Assembly: GCA_024372625.1 (NCBI GenBank)
Contig: CP099605.1
Location: 2,666,001-2,730,000, forward strand
Direction of reading: 5' to 3'
Length of the DNA stretch: 64,000 bases
Origin: Comamonadaceae bacterium OTU4NAUVB1
Lineage (GTDB): Bacteria > Pseudomonadota > Gammaproteobacteria > Burkholderiales > Burkholderiaceae_C
A program made the position numbers and the translations under genes. The notes under the pieces were generated by a model. That model saw only the letters and a list, made by a program, of their open reading frames with translations. It was not told the origin of the DNA and ran no database searches. Below are positions 38,027-47,277 of the stretch, one piece after another. Numbering within the stretch: the stretch's first letter is position 1; each line of letters starts with the position of its first letter.

Positions 38027-39061
38027 ATGACCCGCAACGACCACGACGCTTCCTCCCCCGCCGCCGCACCGCGACCGGCCTACACCACGCGCGTCCTCTC
38101 GGCCGAGGAGATCGCGCTGCAGGCCGGGCGGCAGATGCCCTTCCTGCGCCTGCCCCGGCGCGCGCTGGTGTTCTCCGACCGCGCGCTGCGGCTGCGCCAG
38201 CTCGCCCCCGCCCACGCCATGCGCGACTACCTGCTGTTCGTGGCCGAACTGGCCTCGGCCCAGCACCGCGTGCTGCAGGACCATCCGGACGTCGCCCTGC
38301 CCGACGGCGCGGCCTGCGCCGCCGCCGCCAAGGCGCTCAAGCCGCCCGTGCCGGCCTTCGGCTGGCCGCGCGACGCGCTCTGGCGCACCGGCCTGCGGCG
38401 CCTGCTCGGCCACGTGCGCGAGCGGCTGCCCGACGGCGCGGCGCGCGCGACCGTCGAGCGCATGATCGACAGCGAGGACGACTGGCTCGAGGACCAGGCC
38501 GACCGCCTGCTGCGGCGCCAGACGCTCGGCCTCGACCTGGCCACCGCGCCCCTGATCGGCGCCGGCCTGCAGGTGTACTGGACCCAGCTGGCGCTGCAGA
38601 GCGCCGACGTGCACGGCGAGCGCGTCTTCGGCCACACCGACCCCGCCACCGAGTGCCCGTGCTGCGGCAGCGCGCCGACGGCCTCGGTCACCCGCATCGG
38701 CGCGGACGACGCCGGCTTCCGCTACCTGCAGTGCGCCCTGTGCGCCACGCAGTGGCACTACGTGCGCGTCAAGTGCGCCCACTGCGAGAGCACCAAGGGC
38801 ATCCACTACGAGGCGCTCGCGCCGGCGCACGACGGCCTGGAGGCGTCCGCCACCGGCGCGCGTCCCGGCGCCGTCAAGGCCGAGTGCTGCGACACCTGCG
38901 GCCACTACCTCAAGCAGGTGTCGATGGAGAAGGACCACGAGGTCGAGCCCGTGGCCGACGACCTCGCCAGCGTGGCGCTCGACCTGCTGGTGGCCGACGC
39001 CGGCTTCGCGCGCAGCGGGCACAACCTGATGCTGCTCTTCGGCGACGGCGGGGACGCCTGA
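38027..39061 (+). CDS. fdhE: Formate dehydrogenase accessory protein FdhE
   Basis: A 344-residue cytoplasmic maturation factor. The C-terminal half carries rubredoxin-like CxxC pairs (CPCC, CALC, CAHC, CDTC) that bind iron. It is needed for assembly or activity of the respiratory formate dehydrogenases before Tat export. It is eight bases after fdnI, and its TGA shares a base with the selA ATG (TGATG), tying enzyme maturation to Sec synthesis. Confidence 0.94.
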   Translation: MTRNDHDASSPAAAPRPAYTTRVLSAEEIALQAGRQMPFLRLPRRALVFSDRALRLRQLAPAHAMRDYLLFVAELASAQHRVLQDHPDVALPDGAACAAAAKALKPPVPAFGWPRDALWRTGLRRLLGHVRERLPDGAARATVERMIDSEDDWLEDQADRLLRRQTLGLDLATAPLIGAGLQVYWTQLALQSADVHGERVFGHTDPATECPCCGSAPTASVTRIGADDAGFRYLQCALCATQWHYVRVKCAHCESTKGIHYEALAPAHDGLEASATGARPGAVKAECCDTCGHYLKQVSMEKDHEVEPVADDLASVALDLLVADAGFARSGHNLMLLFGDGGDA

Positions 39062-40515
39062 TGGGCGCGTCCGGCGGACCCGCGGTCCACGGTGCCCAGG
39101 CGCGGCCCCAGGACCTGCCCTCGGTCGACCGGCTGATGCGCGCGCCGGGCGTGCCCGAACTGCTCGCCGCCCACGGCCACACGCTGGTCGCCGGCGAGAT
39201 CCGCGCCCTGCTCGACGCCTTGCGCGCCCGGGTCCTGGCCGGCGGGCTCGACCGCGCCGAAGTCGCCCCCGATGCGCTCGCCACCGCCCTGGCCGCGCGC
39301 GTCGACGCGCGGCTCGCGCCGCGCATGCGCACCGTGTTCAACCTCACCGGCACCGTCATCCACACCAACCTCGGGCGCGCCGTGCTGGCCGATGCCGCCC
39401 TGGAGCGGCTCATGGTGCTGATGGCGTCGCCCGCCAACCTCGAGTACGACCTCGCCACCGGCGGCCGGGGCGAGCGCGACGCGCTGGTCGAGGAGCTGCT
39501 GTGCACCCTCACCGGCGCCGAGGCCGCCACGGTGGTCAACAACAACGCCGCCGCCGTGCTGCTGACCATCGGCGCGCTGGCGCACGGGCGCGAGGCGATC
39601 GTCTCGCGCGGCGAACTGGTGGAGATCGGCGGCGCCTTCCGCATGCCCGACGTGATGGCCGCCGCCGGCGCGCGCCTGGTGGAGGTCGGCACCACCAACC
39701 GCACGCACCCGGCGGACTACGAACGCGCCATCGGCGCGGACACGGCGCTGGTGATGAAGGTGCACACCAGCAACTACGAGGTCCAGGGCTTCACCGCCGC
39801 CGTCGGCGAGGCCGTGCTCGCGCCCATCGCCCACGCGCGCGGCGTGCCGCTGGCCACCGACCTGGGCAGCGGCTCGCTGGTCGACCTGGCCCACCACGGC
39901 CTGCCGCGCGAACCCCTCCCGCAGGAGATGATCGCCGCAGGCTGCGACGTCGTCACCTTCTCCGGCGACAAGCTGATGGGTGGCCCCCAGGCCGGGCTGA
40001 TCGTCGGCGGCAAGGCCGCCATCGAGCGCATCCGCACGTACCCGCTCAAGCGCGCGCTGCGCGTGAGCAAGCTGCCCCTGGCCGCGCTGGAGGCGACCCT
40101 GTCGCTCTACCTGCGGCCCGAACGCCTGACGCAGGACCTGCCGACGCTGCGCCTGCTCACGCGTCCGGTCGCGGCGATCCGCGCGACGGCCGAGGCGCTG
40201 CTCGCGCGGGTCGCCGCCGCCGTCGCGCCGCGCTTCACGGTCGCGGTGGTGGCGCTCCAGGGGCAGATCGGCTCGGGCTCGCTGCCGGTCGAGCGCCTGG
40301 CCTCGGCCGGACTGGCGCTGGCGCCGGCGGGCACGACGCGCAAGGGCCTCGGCGGCGCGCTCGACGCCCTGGCGACGGTGCTGCGCGGCCTGCCGCGCCC
40401 GGTGATCGGCCGCATCGCCGACGACCGCCTGCTGCTGGACCTGCGCTGCCTGGAGGACCACGACCGCGCCGCCTTCGCGGCCCAGCTCGACACGCTGCGC
40501 GAGCGGCTCGGCTGA
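39061..40515 (+). CDS. selA: L-seryl-tRNA(Sec) selenium transferase
   Basis: A 484-residue PLP enzyme. The cofactor lysine is K304 in FSGDKLMGGPQAG. An N-terminal tRNA-binding helical domain precedes the catalytic fold, with TGTVIHTNLGRA near residue 97. It converts Ser-tRNA-Sec to Sec-tRNA-Sec with selenophosphate from the SelD encoded at 45209-46315. Length fits the family (about 460). Translation is coupled to fdhE. Confidence 0.97.
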   Translation: MGASGGPAVHGAQARPQDLPSVDRLMRAPGVPELLAAHGHTLVAGEIRALLDALRARVLAGGLDRAEVAPDALATALAARVDARLAPRMRTVFNLTGTVIHTNLGRAVLADAALERLMVLMASPANLEYDLATGGRGERDALVEELLCTLTGAEAATVVNNNAAAVLLTIGALAHGREAIVSRGELVEIGGAFRMPDVMAAAGARLVEVGTTNRTHPADYERAIGADTALVMKVHTSNYEVQGFTAAVGEAVLAPIAHARGVPLATDLGSGSLVDLAHHGLPREPLPQEMIAAGCDVVTFSGDKLMGGPQAGLIVGGKAAIERIRTYPLKRALRVSKLPLAALEATLSLYLRPERLTQDLPTLRLLTRPVAAIRATAEALLARVAAAVAPRFTVAVVALQGQIGSGSLPVERLASAGLALAPAGTTRKGLGGALDALATVLRGLPRPVIGRIADDRLLLDLRCLEDHDRAAFAAQLDTLRERLG

Positions 40516-40525
40516 CGGCTGCGCC

Positions 40526-42466
40526 ATGATCATCGGCACGGCCGGTCACATCGACCACGGCAAGACCACGCTGGTGCGCGCCCTCACCGGCGTCGACACC
40601 GACCGCCTGCCCGAGGAGAAGCGCCGCGGCATCACCATCGAACTCGGCTACGCCTACCTGCGCGCGGACGACGGCGCCACGCTGGGCTTCGTCGACGTGC
40701 CCGGCCACGAGCGCCTGCTGCACACCATGCTCGCCGGCGCCACCGGCATCGACCACGCCCTGCTGGTGGTGGCCGCCGACGACGGCGTGATGCCGCAGAC
40801 GCGCGAGCACCTGGCCGTGATGGCGTTGCTGGGCCTGCCGCGCGGCAGCGTCGCGCTGACCAAGATCGATCGCGTCGACATCGCCGAGCGCCCGGCCCGG
40901 CTGGCGCGCGTGCGCGCCGAGATCGACGCCCTGCTGGCGTCGACGCCCCTGGCCGGCGCGCCGGTCTTCGCGCTGTCCGCGGCCACCGGCGAAGGGCTCG
41001 ACGCCCTGCGCGCGCACCTGGGCGACGCGGCGCGCGCCGTGCGTTCGCAGGACGCGGCCACGGCCTTCCGCATGGCGGTCGACCGCGCCTTCACGCTGGC
41101 GGGCGTCGGCACGGTGGTGACCGGCTCGGCGGTGGCCGGCCGCGTCGCCGTGGGCGACGAGCTGGTGCTGATGCCCGGCGAGCGCCGGGTGCGGGTGCGC
41201 GGCATCCACGCGCAGAACGCACCGGCCGAGCAGGCCCACGCCGGCCAGCGCTGCGCCCTGGCGCTGGCCGGCGTGGCCCGCGACGAGGTCCGGCGCAGCC
41301 AGTGGGTCTGCGATGCGGGCGTCGCGCTGGCCACGTCGCGCATCGACGTCGAACTCGCGCTCTGGCCCGGCGAGTCGCGCGCGCTGCGCTCCGGCGCCCC
41401 CGTGCACGCGCACCTGGGCACGAGCGACGTCATGGCGTCGGTCGCGCTGCTCGACCGCGACGCCCTGGCGCCGGGCGAGACCGCGCTGGCCCAGCTGGTG
41501 CTGCGCGAGCCGGTGGGCGCCTGGCACGGCGATCGCGGCGTGTTGCGCGACGCCTCGGCCACGCGCACCGTCGCCGGCGTGCGCGTGCTCGACCCCTTCG
41601 CGCCGGTGCGCCATCGCCGCACGCCGCAGCGCCTGGCCCAGCTCGCGGCCTGGCGCTCCGACGACCGGGCCGCGCGCGTCGCCGCCCTGCTCGACGCCAC
41701 GCCCGCCGGCCTGGACACCGCGCGACTCGCGCGCGCGCTCGGGCTGCGCGCCGACGCGGCGCTGCCGCTGCCTGACGACGCGGTGCGCCTGGAGCGCGCG
41801 GCCATCGCCGGCGCGCACGCCGGGGCCCTGCGGCGGCAGGTCGTCGAGCGGCTGGACGCGTTCCATCGCGCGACGCCCGACGAGGTCGGCCCCGACGCCC
41901 GTCGCCTGAAGCGCCTGGCCGCGCCCCGCGTGGACGACGCGCCGTGGCGCCATGCGATCGAGACCCTGCTGAGCGACGGCCGCATCGCGCGCAGCGGCCA
42001 CTGGCTGCACCTGCCCGCCCACGCGGCGGTGCTCGGCGCCGTCGAGGAGCGCCTGGCGCAGAAGCTGCTGCCCGCGCTGGCCGAAGGCGGCTTCGATCCG
42101 GCCTGGGTGCGCGACCTGGCCCGGGACACCGGCGCCACCGAGCCCGTGGTGCGCCAGACGCTCGCTAGCCTGGCGCGACGCGGCCAGACCTTCCAGGTCG
42201 TCAAGGATCTCTACTACCCCGCGGGGACGATCGAGCGGCTCGCGGCGCTGGCGCGCGATTGCCTGCAGAATCCGGCCGGTCTGCAGGCCGCGAGTTTCCG
42301 CGATGCGACCGGGCTGGGCCGCAAGCGCGCGATCCAGCTGCTCGAGTTCTTCGACCGCATCGGCTACACGCGGCGCGTGAAGGACACGCACCTGCTGCGG
42401 CCCGACACGCTGCTCTTCGGTGGCTCGGGCGCCGCGGCCGGCGCAGACGAGCAACCCGTGCCATAG
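40526..42466 (+). CDS. selB: Selenocysteine-specific elongation factor SelB
   Basis: A 646-residue factor. The N-terminal GTPase has [18 protein letters not shown] and TKID, followed by EF-Tu-like domains 2-3. C-terminal winged helices (about 430-640) bind the SECIS hairpin. It delivers Sec-tRNA to UGA in fdnG. The gene starts ten bases after selA, and its TAG is six bases before the tRNA-Sec gene, so selA, selB and selC are probably on one transcript. Confidence 0.97.
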   Translation: MIIGTAGHIDHGKTTLVRALTGVDTDRLPEEKRRGITIELGYAYLRADDGATLGFVDVPGHERLLHTMLAGATGIDHALLVVAADDGVMPQTREHLAVMALLGLPRGSVALTKIDRVDIAERPARLARVRAEIDALLASTPLAGAPVFALSAATGEGLDALRAHLGDAARAVRSQDAATAFRMAVDRAFTLAGVGTVVTGSAVAGRVAVGDELVLMPGERRVRVRGIHAQNAPAEQAHAGQRCALALAGVARDEVRRSQWVCDAGVALATSRIDVELALWPGESRALRSGAPVHAHLGTSDVMASVALLDRDALAPGETALAQLVLREPVGAWHGDRGVLRDASATRTVAGVRVLDPFAPVRHRRTPQRLAQLAAWRSDDRAARVAALLDATPAGLDTARLARALGLRADAALPLPDDAVRLERAAIAGAHAGALRRQVVERLDAFHRATPDEVGPDARRLKRLAAPRVDDAPWRHAIETLLSDGRIARSGHWLHLPAHAAVLGAVEERLAQKLLPALAEGGFDPAWVRDLARDTGATEPVVRQTLASLARRGQTFQVVKDLYYPAGTIERLAALARDCLQNPAGLQAASFRDATGLGRKRAIQLLEFFDRIGYTRRVKDTHLLRPDTLLFGGSGAAAGADEQPVP

Positions 42467-42472
42467 GTCCAC

Positions 42473-42567
42473 GGGAGGGAAGCGTCCCCGGTGGGACGGC
42501 CGGGCTTCAAACCCGGTGGGTGGCGCCACGCGTCGCCGGGCGGGTTCGACTCCCTCTCCCTCCCGCC
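42473..42567 (+). tRNA. selC: tRNA-Sec (anticodon UCA)
   Basis: An unusual tRNA: an 8-bp acceptor stem (GGGAGGGA with TCCCTCCC), a long D-stem, an anticodon loop with TTCAAA giving UCA, a long variable arm, and a T-loop TTCGACT. The 3' end reads G then CCT, so CCA is not fully encoded and must be added or repaired. It begins six bases after selB. It reads the UGA in fdnG. Confidence 0.96.
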
Positions 42568-42612
42568 TTCCCGCGTACTCCTCCGCCCGCCCGCCGCCGC
42601 CTTCGTCCGGCC

Positions 42613-45171
42613 TCAGCGCCGGCCGGTCATGGCACCCACGCAGCCGGCGAAGGCATCGAGCGCGAACGGCTTGGTCAGCAGCTGGTCGTTCGGCGTGAGC
42701 AGGCCCTCGCCGACGACGGCGCTCTCCGCGTAGCCCGTCACGTAGAGTACCCGCAGGTCCGGCCGCAAGGGCCGCGCCGCCTCGATCATCTGACGCCCGT
42801 TCATGCCCCCCGGCAGGCCGATGTCGGTCACCACCAGGTCGATCGCGACGGGCGAGCGCAGGATGCGCAGCCCGGCGGCGCCGTGATCGGCCTCGCGCAC
42901 GTCCAGGCCCTGCTCGCGCAGCACCTCGGCCATCAGCATCCGCATGGACGGCTCGTCCTCCACCAGCAGCACCGTGCCGGCGCGCTCGTTGGCCCCGTAG
43001 CTCGACCCGCGCGGGGGCTGCGGTGCCTCGCCCGGGCCGACGTGGCGCGGGAAGTACAGGGCGACGCAGGTGCCCCGGCCCGGCCGCGATTCGATGCGCG
43101 CCTGGCCGCCCGACTGCCGCGCGAAGCCGTAGACCATCGACAGCCCGAGCCCCGTGCCCTGGCCCATCGGCTTGGTGGTGAAGAAGGGTTCGAAGGCGCG
43201 CGTGCGCGTGTCCTCGGACATGCCCGCGCCGTCGTCGCTCACGCGCACCGACACGTAGGCGCCGGCGGGCAGGTCGCGCTCGCGGCCCGCGCCGTCGTCG
43301 AGGTCGTGGTTGGCCGTGGAGATGACGATGCGCCCGCCCCCGGGCATGGCGTCGCGCGAGTTGATGCACAGGTTGAGGATCGCGTTCTCCAGCTGGTGGG
43401 CGTCCAGCAGGGCCGACCACAGGCCCGGCGCGGGCGGCGTCTGGACCTCGATGGTCGGACCGACGGTGCGCTGCACGAGCTCGCGCATGTCGGCGACGCG
43501 CGCGTCGATGTCGACCGGGCGCGGGTCGAGCGGCTGGCGGCGCGAGAAGGCCAGCAGCCGGTGGGTGAGCGAGGCCGCGCGCGTCGCCGCGCCCCGCGCG
43601 GTGGCGATGTAGCGGTCCTGCGTCTCGGGCGTGAGCTGGCCGAGCGCCAGGCGCCGCTGCATCAGCTCCAGCGCGCCCATGATCCCCGCGAGCAGGTTGT
43701 TGAAGTCGTGCGCCAGCCCGCCGGTGAGCTGGCCGACGGCTTCCATCTTCTGCGACTGGCGCAGCTGCTCCTCGAGGTGGCGCCGCGACGCCTCCGCCGC
43801 GAGGCGGGCGGTGACGTCGCGTCCCACGGCGTTGAAGCCGCCGCCTTCGGGATTGGGCGAGAGCGACCAGTCGATGGTGCGCCACGAGCCGTCGGCGTGC
43901 CGCAGGCGGGTCGCGCGCCGGGTGGACCGGCCCTCGCGCCGCAGCACCCGCATGTTGGCGATCACGCCCTCCACGTCCTCGGGATGCACCAGCTCCAGGT
44001 AGGGCGTGGCCGCCAGGAAAGCCGGGTCGTGGCCCAGCGTGCGGCTCCACGACGGGCTGCGGCGGAAGATCGTGCCGTCGAAGTCCCCATGCACGAGCAG
44101 GTCGACGCTGGTCTCCCAGAGCCGGTCGCGCTCGCGCGTGCGGTCGTCGACCTGGTGCTCCAGCGACGTGGCCAGGCGGCGCAGGTCGAGCTCGGCGCGC
44201 CGGCGCTCGATGTTCAGCCGCGCGCGCTCGGCGACGTTGCGGATGAAACCCAGCTCCGAGGGCGTCCAGTGGCGCGCCCGCTCGGACAGCACGAAGAACA
44301 TCGCGACATAGCGTCCGTTCTCCAGCACCGGCACGTTGACGGCGGCGCGCACCCCCAGCACCCGCCAGCCGGCCGGGGTGGCGGCCGTGCGCGGATCGCC
44401 CTCGATGTCGCCGACGACGAAGTCGTGGCCCCGGCGCAGCAGCCCGACGAAGTCGCCGTAGTCCGCCAGCCGGTGGCGCCCGACGACGCTGGCCGCGCCC
44501 GGGGCGCTCCAGCCGCGCGCGACCTCCAGCGTCTCGTCGTCGGCGAGCATGGTGCCGAAGCCGGTGATCGCGGCGTCGAGCGTCTCGCCCACCACCTGCG
44601 CGCACAGGCCGGCGATGGTGTCGGGATCGTCCAGGTCGCGCAGCCGGTCGTCGAGCCGGCCGACGACGTGGCGCAGGTCGGCGTCCTCCATGCCGCGCCG
44701 CGCGTCGGCCAGGCTCATCAGCATGCGCGAGCGCAGGGTGTGCGTGGTCAGGTCGCGCGCCCGGTGGAAGGCGCCGAAGACGACGCCGGCCGCGTCGCGC
44801 AGCGGCGTGTACGAGATCTCCCACTGCGGCACGCCCAGCTCCGGCTTGCCGAAGGCCTCCACCACCGTGAACGCTTCGCCGGCGAGCGCGCGCGCCATCA
44901 GGCCGCGCATGAGCCCGGCCTGCTCGCCGGTGAAGAGGTCGGGGAAGACGTCGCCCGGGTGCGTGCGGAACCCGTTGACGCGATGGAACTCGTCGTCGTG
45001 GGCCTGGTTGAAGGCGATCAGCCGGTAGCCGGTGTCGAAGACGCAGATCGGCTCGGGGTCGAGCTGCCCCACCAGTTGCCAGAGATCGAGGTCGTTGGAT
45101 TCCATGAGACGGCGCGGCTCGCCGTCGACGCGTGTCGCGCGGCTGGTTTCGGAATCGGCGGATTCTGCCAT
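42613..45171 (-). CDS. Hybrid sensor histidine kinase with PAS, GAF, PAS and receiver domains
   Basis: An 852-residue soluble sensor: PAS (about 27-145), GAF (185-325), PAS (350-460), HisKA with GLAHDFNNLLAG (H488), HATPase with TGLGLSMVYGF, and a C-terminal receiver with TDIGLPGGMNG (Asp near 785). No membrane helices, so it senses a cytoplasmic signal. It lies 37 bp downstream of senC/selD on the same strand and may be in that operon, although a short GC hairpin (45190-45203) lies between. It converges on tRNA-Sec. A second start at 45105 is possible. A link to selenium is positional only. Confidence 0.9.
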   Translation of the reverse strand: MAESADSETSRATRVDGEPRRLMESNDLDLWQLVGQLDPEPICVFDTGYRLIAFNQAHDDEFHRVNGFRTHPGDVFPDLFTGEQAGLMRGLMARALAGEAFTVVEAFGKPELGVPQWEISYTPLRDAAGVVFGAFHRARDLTTHTLRSRMLMSLADARRGMEDADLRHVVGRLDDRLRDLDDPDTIAGLCAQVVGETLDAAITGFGTMLADDETLEVARGWSAPGAASVVGRHRLADYGDFVGLLRRGHDFVVGDIEGDPRTAATPAGWRVLGVRAAVNVPVLENGRYVAMFFVLSERARHWTPSELGFIRNVAERARLNIERRRAELDLRRLATSLEHQVDDRTRERDRLWETSVDLLVHGDFDGTIFRRSPSWSRTLGHDPAFLAATPYLELVHPEDVEGVIANMRVLRREGRSTRRATRLRHADGSWRTIDWSLSPNPEGGGFNAVGRDVTARLAAEASRRHLEEQLRQSQKMEAVGQLTGGLAHDFNNLLAGIMGALELMQRRLALGQLTPETQDRYIATARGAATRAASLTHRLLAFSRRQPLDPRPVDIDARVADMRELVQRTVGPTIEVQTPPAPGLWSALLDAHQLENAILNLCINSRDAMPGGGRIVISTANHDLDDGAGRERDLPAGAYVSVRVSDDGAGMSEDTRTRAFEPFFTTKPMGQGTGLGLSMVYGFARQSGGQARIESRPGRGTCVALYFPRHVGPGEAPQPPRGSSYGANERAGTVLLVEDEPSMRMLMAEVLREQGLDVREADHGAAGLRILRSPVAIDLVVTDIGLPGGMNGRQMIEAARPLRPDLRVLYVTGYAESAVVGEGLLTPNDQLLTKPFALDAFAGCVGAMTGRR

Positions 45172-45208
45172 CGCCAGGGCCGGGGACCCGGGCCGTCCGG
45201 CCCGGCCC

Positions 45209-46315
45209 TCAGGCGAGGACCCGCAGCCCCGGCGCGCCGGCCTCGACGCGGCCGATCACTGCGGCCTGCGCGAAGCCCTCGGCCCGGAAGATCGCCAGCA
45301 CGTCGTCCAGCGCCTCGGCCGCGCAGCTCACGAGCAGCCCGCCGGAGGTCTGCGGGTCGGTGAGCAGGTCGAGCGCGGTGGCCGGCAGGTCGTCGGCCAG
45401 CGTCACCCCGGCGCCGTAGCCGTCCCAGTTGCGGCCCGACGCGCCGGTGACGAAACCCGCCGCCGCCAGCGCCTCGACCTCCTCGATCAGCGGCACCTTC
45501 GACCACTCGATCACGGCCGCGAGGCCCGCGCCGCGCGCCAGCTCCAGGGTGTGGCCGGCCAGGCCGAAGCCGGTGACGTCGGTCAGGGCGTGCACGCCCT
45601 CCAGGGCCGCCAGCGCGATGCCGGGCGTGTTCAGGCGCGTGGTGGTGTCGATCATCCGCCGGTAGCCGGCGTCCGAGAGCTGCTCCTGCTTGAGCGCGGC
45701 CGAGAGCACGCCCACGCCCAGGGGCTTGCCCAGCACCAGGACGTCGCCGGGCCGGGCGCCGGCGTTGCGGCGCACGCGGTCGGGATGCACCAGGCCGAGC
45801 GCGACCAGGCCGTAGATCGGCTCGACCGAGTCGATGGTGTGGCCGCCGGCGATCGGGATGCCGGCGGCGCGGCAGACGTCCTGGCCGCCGCGCACGATCT
45901 CCCCGATCACCGCCACCGGCAGCTGGGCCACCGGCATCGCCACCAGGGCCAGCGCTAGGATCGGCCGCCCGCCCATCGCGTAGACGTCGCTGATGGCGTT
46001 GGTGGCGGCGATGCGGCCGAACTCGTAGGGGTCGTCCACGATCGGCATGAAGAAGTCGGTGGTGGCGATCAGCGCCTGGGTGTCGTTCAGGCGGTAGACG
46101 GCGGCGTCGTCGGCGGTCTCGATGCCCACCATGAGTTCGGGCGGGATCAGGCCGCCGGCGCTGTTGCGCAGGATCTCCGAGAGCACGCCGGGCGCGATCT
46201 TGCAGCCGCAGCCGCCGCCGTGGGAGAGCGAGGTCAGGCGCGGGCCGCGCGGCGCCGGCGGCGCATCGGCGGCCGGAGCCCCCAGGGAGGAAGCGGACAT
46301 CGGTGGGGTGGTCAT
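45209..46315 (-). CDS. selD: Selenophosphate synthetase SelD/SenC
   Basis: A 368-residue ATP-dependent enzyme making selenophosphate from selenide. The active-site GGGCGCKI has C36 and K39, equivalent to Cys17 and Lys20 of E. coli, with cysteine at the Sec/Cys position. Mg-ATP sites appear in TTDFFMPIVDDPYEFG and the AGGHT loop. Its ATG overlaps the senB stop (ATGA), placing it in the selenoneine operon where the enzyme is called SenC. It is the only such gene in the window, so it likely feeds Sec, 2-selenouridine and selenoneine alike. Confidence 0.96.
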   Translation of the reverse strand: MTTPPMSASSLGAPAADAPPAPRGPRLTSLSHGGGCGCKIAPGVLSEILRNSAGGLIPPELMVGIETADDAAVYRLNDTQALIATTDFFMPIVDDPYEFGRIAATNAISDVYAMGGRPILALALVAMPVAQLPVAVIGEIVRGGQDVCRAAGIPIAGGHTIDSVEPIYGLVALGLVHPDRVRRNAGARPGDVLVLGKPLGVGVLSAALKQEQLSDAGYRRMIDTTTRLNTPGIALAALEGVHALTDVTGFGLAGHTLELARGAGLAAVIEWSKVPLIEEVEALAAAGFVTGASGRNWDGYGAGVTLADDLPATALDLLTDPQTSGGLLVSCAAEALDDVLAIFRAEGFAQAAVIGRVEAGAPGLRVLA

Positions 46316-47277
46316 GCAGAGGTCTCCAGCATTGCGGCCAGCAGGGCGCGCAGGGTCGCGCGCTCGCGGGCCGGGTCGAACAGGGGGGCGCGCAACGCGC
46401 ATTGCGCCGCCAGGCGATCGAGTATCGCCCGGTCGTCGCGGCAGCTTTCGAGGAGGGCCGCGAGCCCGGCATCGTCGCCGGGTTCGAAGTAGCCGGCGTA
46501 GTCGGGGCCCAGCATGCCGACGTTGCCGGCGATGCGGCTGGCGAGCACCGGCGTGCCGCTGCGCACGGCCTCCATCACGACGTGGGCGCCGCCCTCCATC
46601 AGGCTCGGATGCACCAGCACGTGCGCGGCCTGGATGCGGCGGCGCGCCTCGGCATGCGGCCGGGCGCCGAGCCAGCGGTAGGCGGGCTGCGCGGCCTGCA
46701 GCGCCTGGGCCTCGCGCCCGAGCGCCGCGTCGAGCGCGGCGCCGACGTGGTCGAGCCGGATTTCCGGCCGCCCGGCCAGCCGGCGCGCGGCGGCGAAGTA
46801 CGTCCCGGGCGACTTCTCCTCCCGCAGGTGCCCCACCATGACCGCGCGCAGGTGGCGCCGGGGCTTGGCCGCCGGCACGCGCGACGTCGTCGACTGGAAA
46901 CAGGCGACGGCCTTGGCGCGGAAGGCCGGCGGCAGGTCCGCGACGGCGCGCTCGTGCAGCACCACCAGCCGGTCGGCCAGCCGCAGCGAACGCACGGCCA
47001 CGGGGTCGTGGAGGATGTCGCGGTAGAGGTCGGTGCCGGTGAGCACCACGGCCGACGGCCGCCCCGGCGCCGCCTCGGCCCAGCGCGCGACCGAGTCGGC
47101 CGAACGCCGCGCGTGCAGGGCGATGAGGGCGTCCGCCGGCGTGCCGTCCCAGCGCGCCACGAGGTCGATCCGATAATTGCCGCCCAGCATCCGGGACCAC
47201 CGCCGGGCCGTCTGCCAGTTGCCGTTGTTGGCATCGGCCAGGGCCGGCGTGACGATGCAGATCGAAGGGCGATTCAT
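46312..47277 (-). CDS. senB: Selenosugar synthase SenB (selenoneine biosynthesis)
   Basis: A 321-residue GT-B glycosyltransferase-like protein. The C-terminal nucleotide-sugar motif is SLMEGGAHVVMEAVRSGTPV (an E-x7-E pattern) and an N-terminal Rossmann half begins ICIVTPALADANNGNWQTA. In the described sen pathway SenB joins selenophosphate to a UDP-amino sugar to form a 1-seleno sugar. It overlaps selD by ATGA, and its start codon overlaps that of senA on the other strand. TATAAG lies seven bases before the ATG. It could be misread as an ordinary glycosyltransferase without this context. Confidence 0.9.
   Translation of the reverse strand: MNRPSICIVTPALADANNGNWQTARRWSRMLGGNYRIDLVARWDGTPADALIALHARRSADSVARWAEAAPGRPSAVVLTGTDLYRDILHDPVAVRSLRLADRLVVLHERAVADLPPAFRAKAVACFQSTTSRVPAAKPRRHLRAVMVGHLREEKSPGTYFAAARRLAGRPEIRLDHVGAALDAALGREAQALQAAQPAYRWLGARPHAEARRRIQAAHVLVHPSLMEGGAHVVMEAVRSGTPVLASRIAGNVGMLGPDYAGYFEPGDDAGLAALLESCRDDRAILDRLAAQCALRAPLFDPARERATLRALLAAMLETSA

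Noticed and set aside
40235-44824. A 1529-codon minus-strand open frame across selB and the kinase
   Set aside because: It is antisense to selA, selB and tRNA-Sec, has Arg/Ala/Gly-rich low-complexity translation and no domain. High GC makes such long shadow frames common.
46312-47277. senB as a generic cell-envelope glycosyltransferase
   Set aside because: It overlaps selD and is divergent from an EgtB-like senA, the defining context of selenosugar synthase. No other envelope glycan genes are near.
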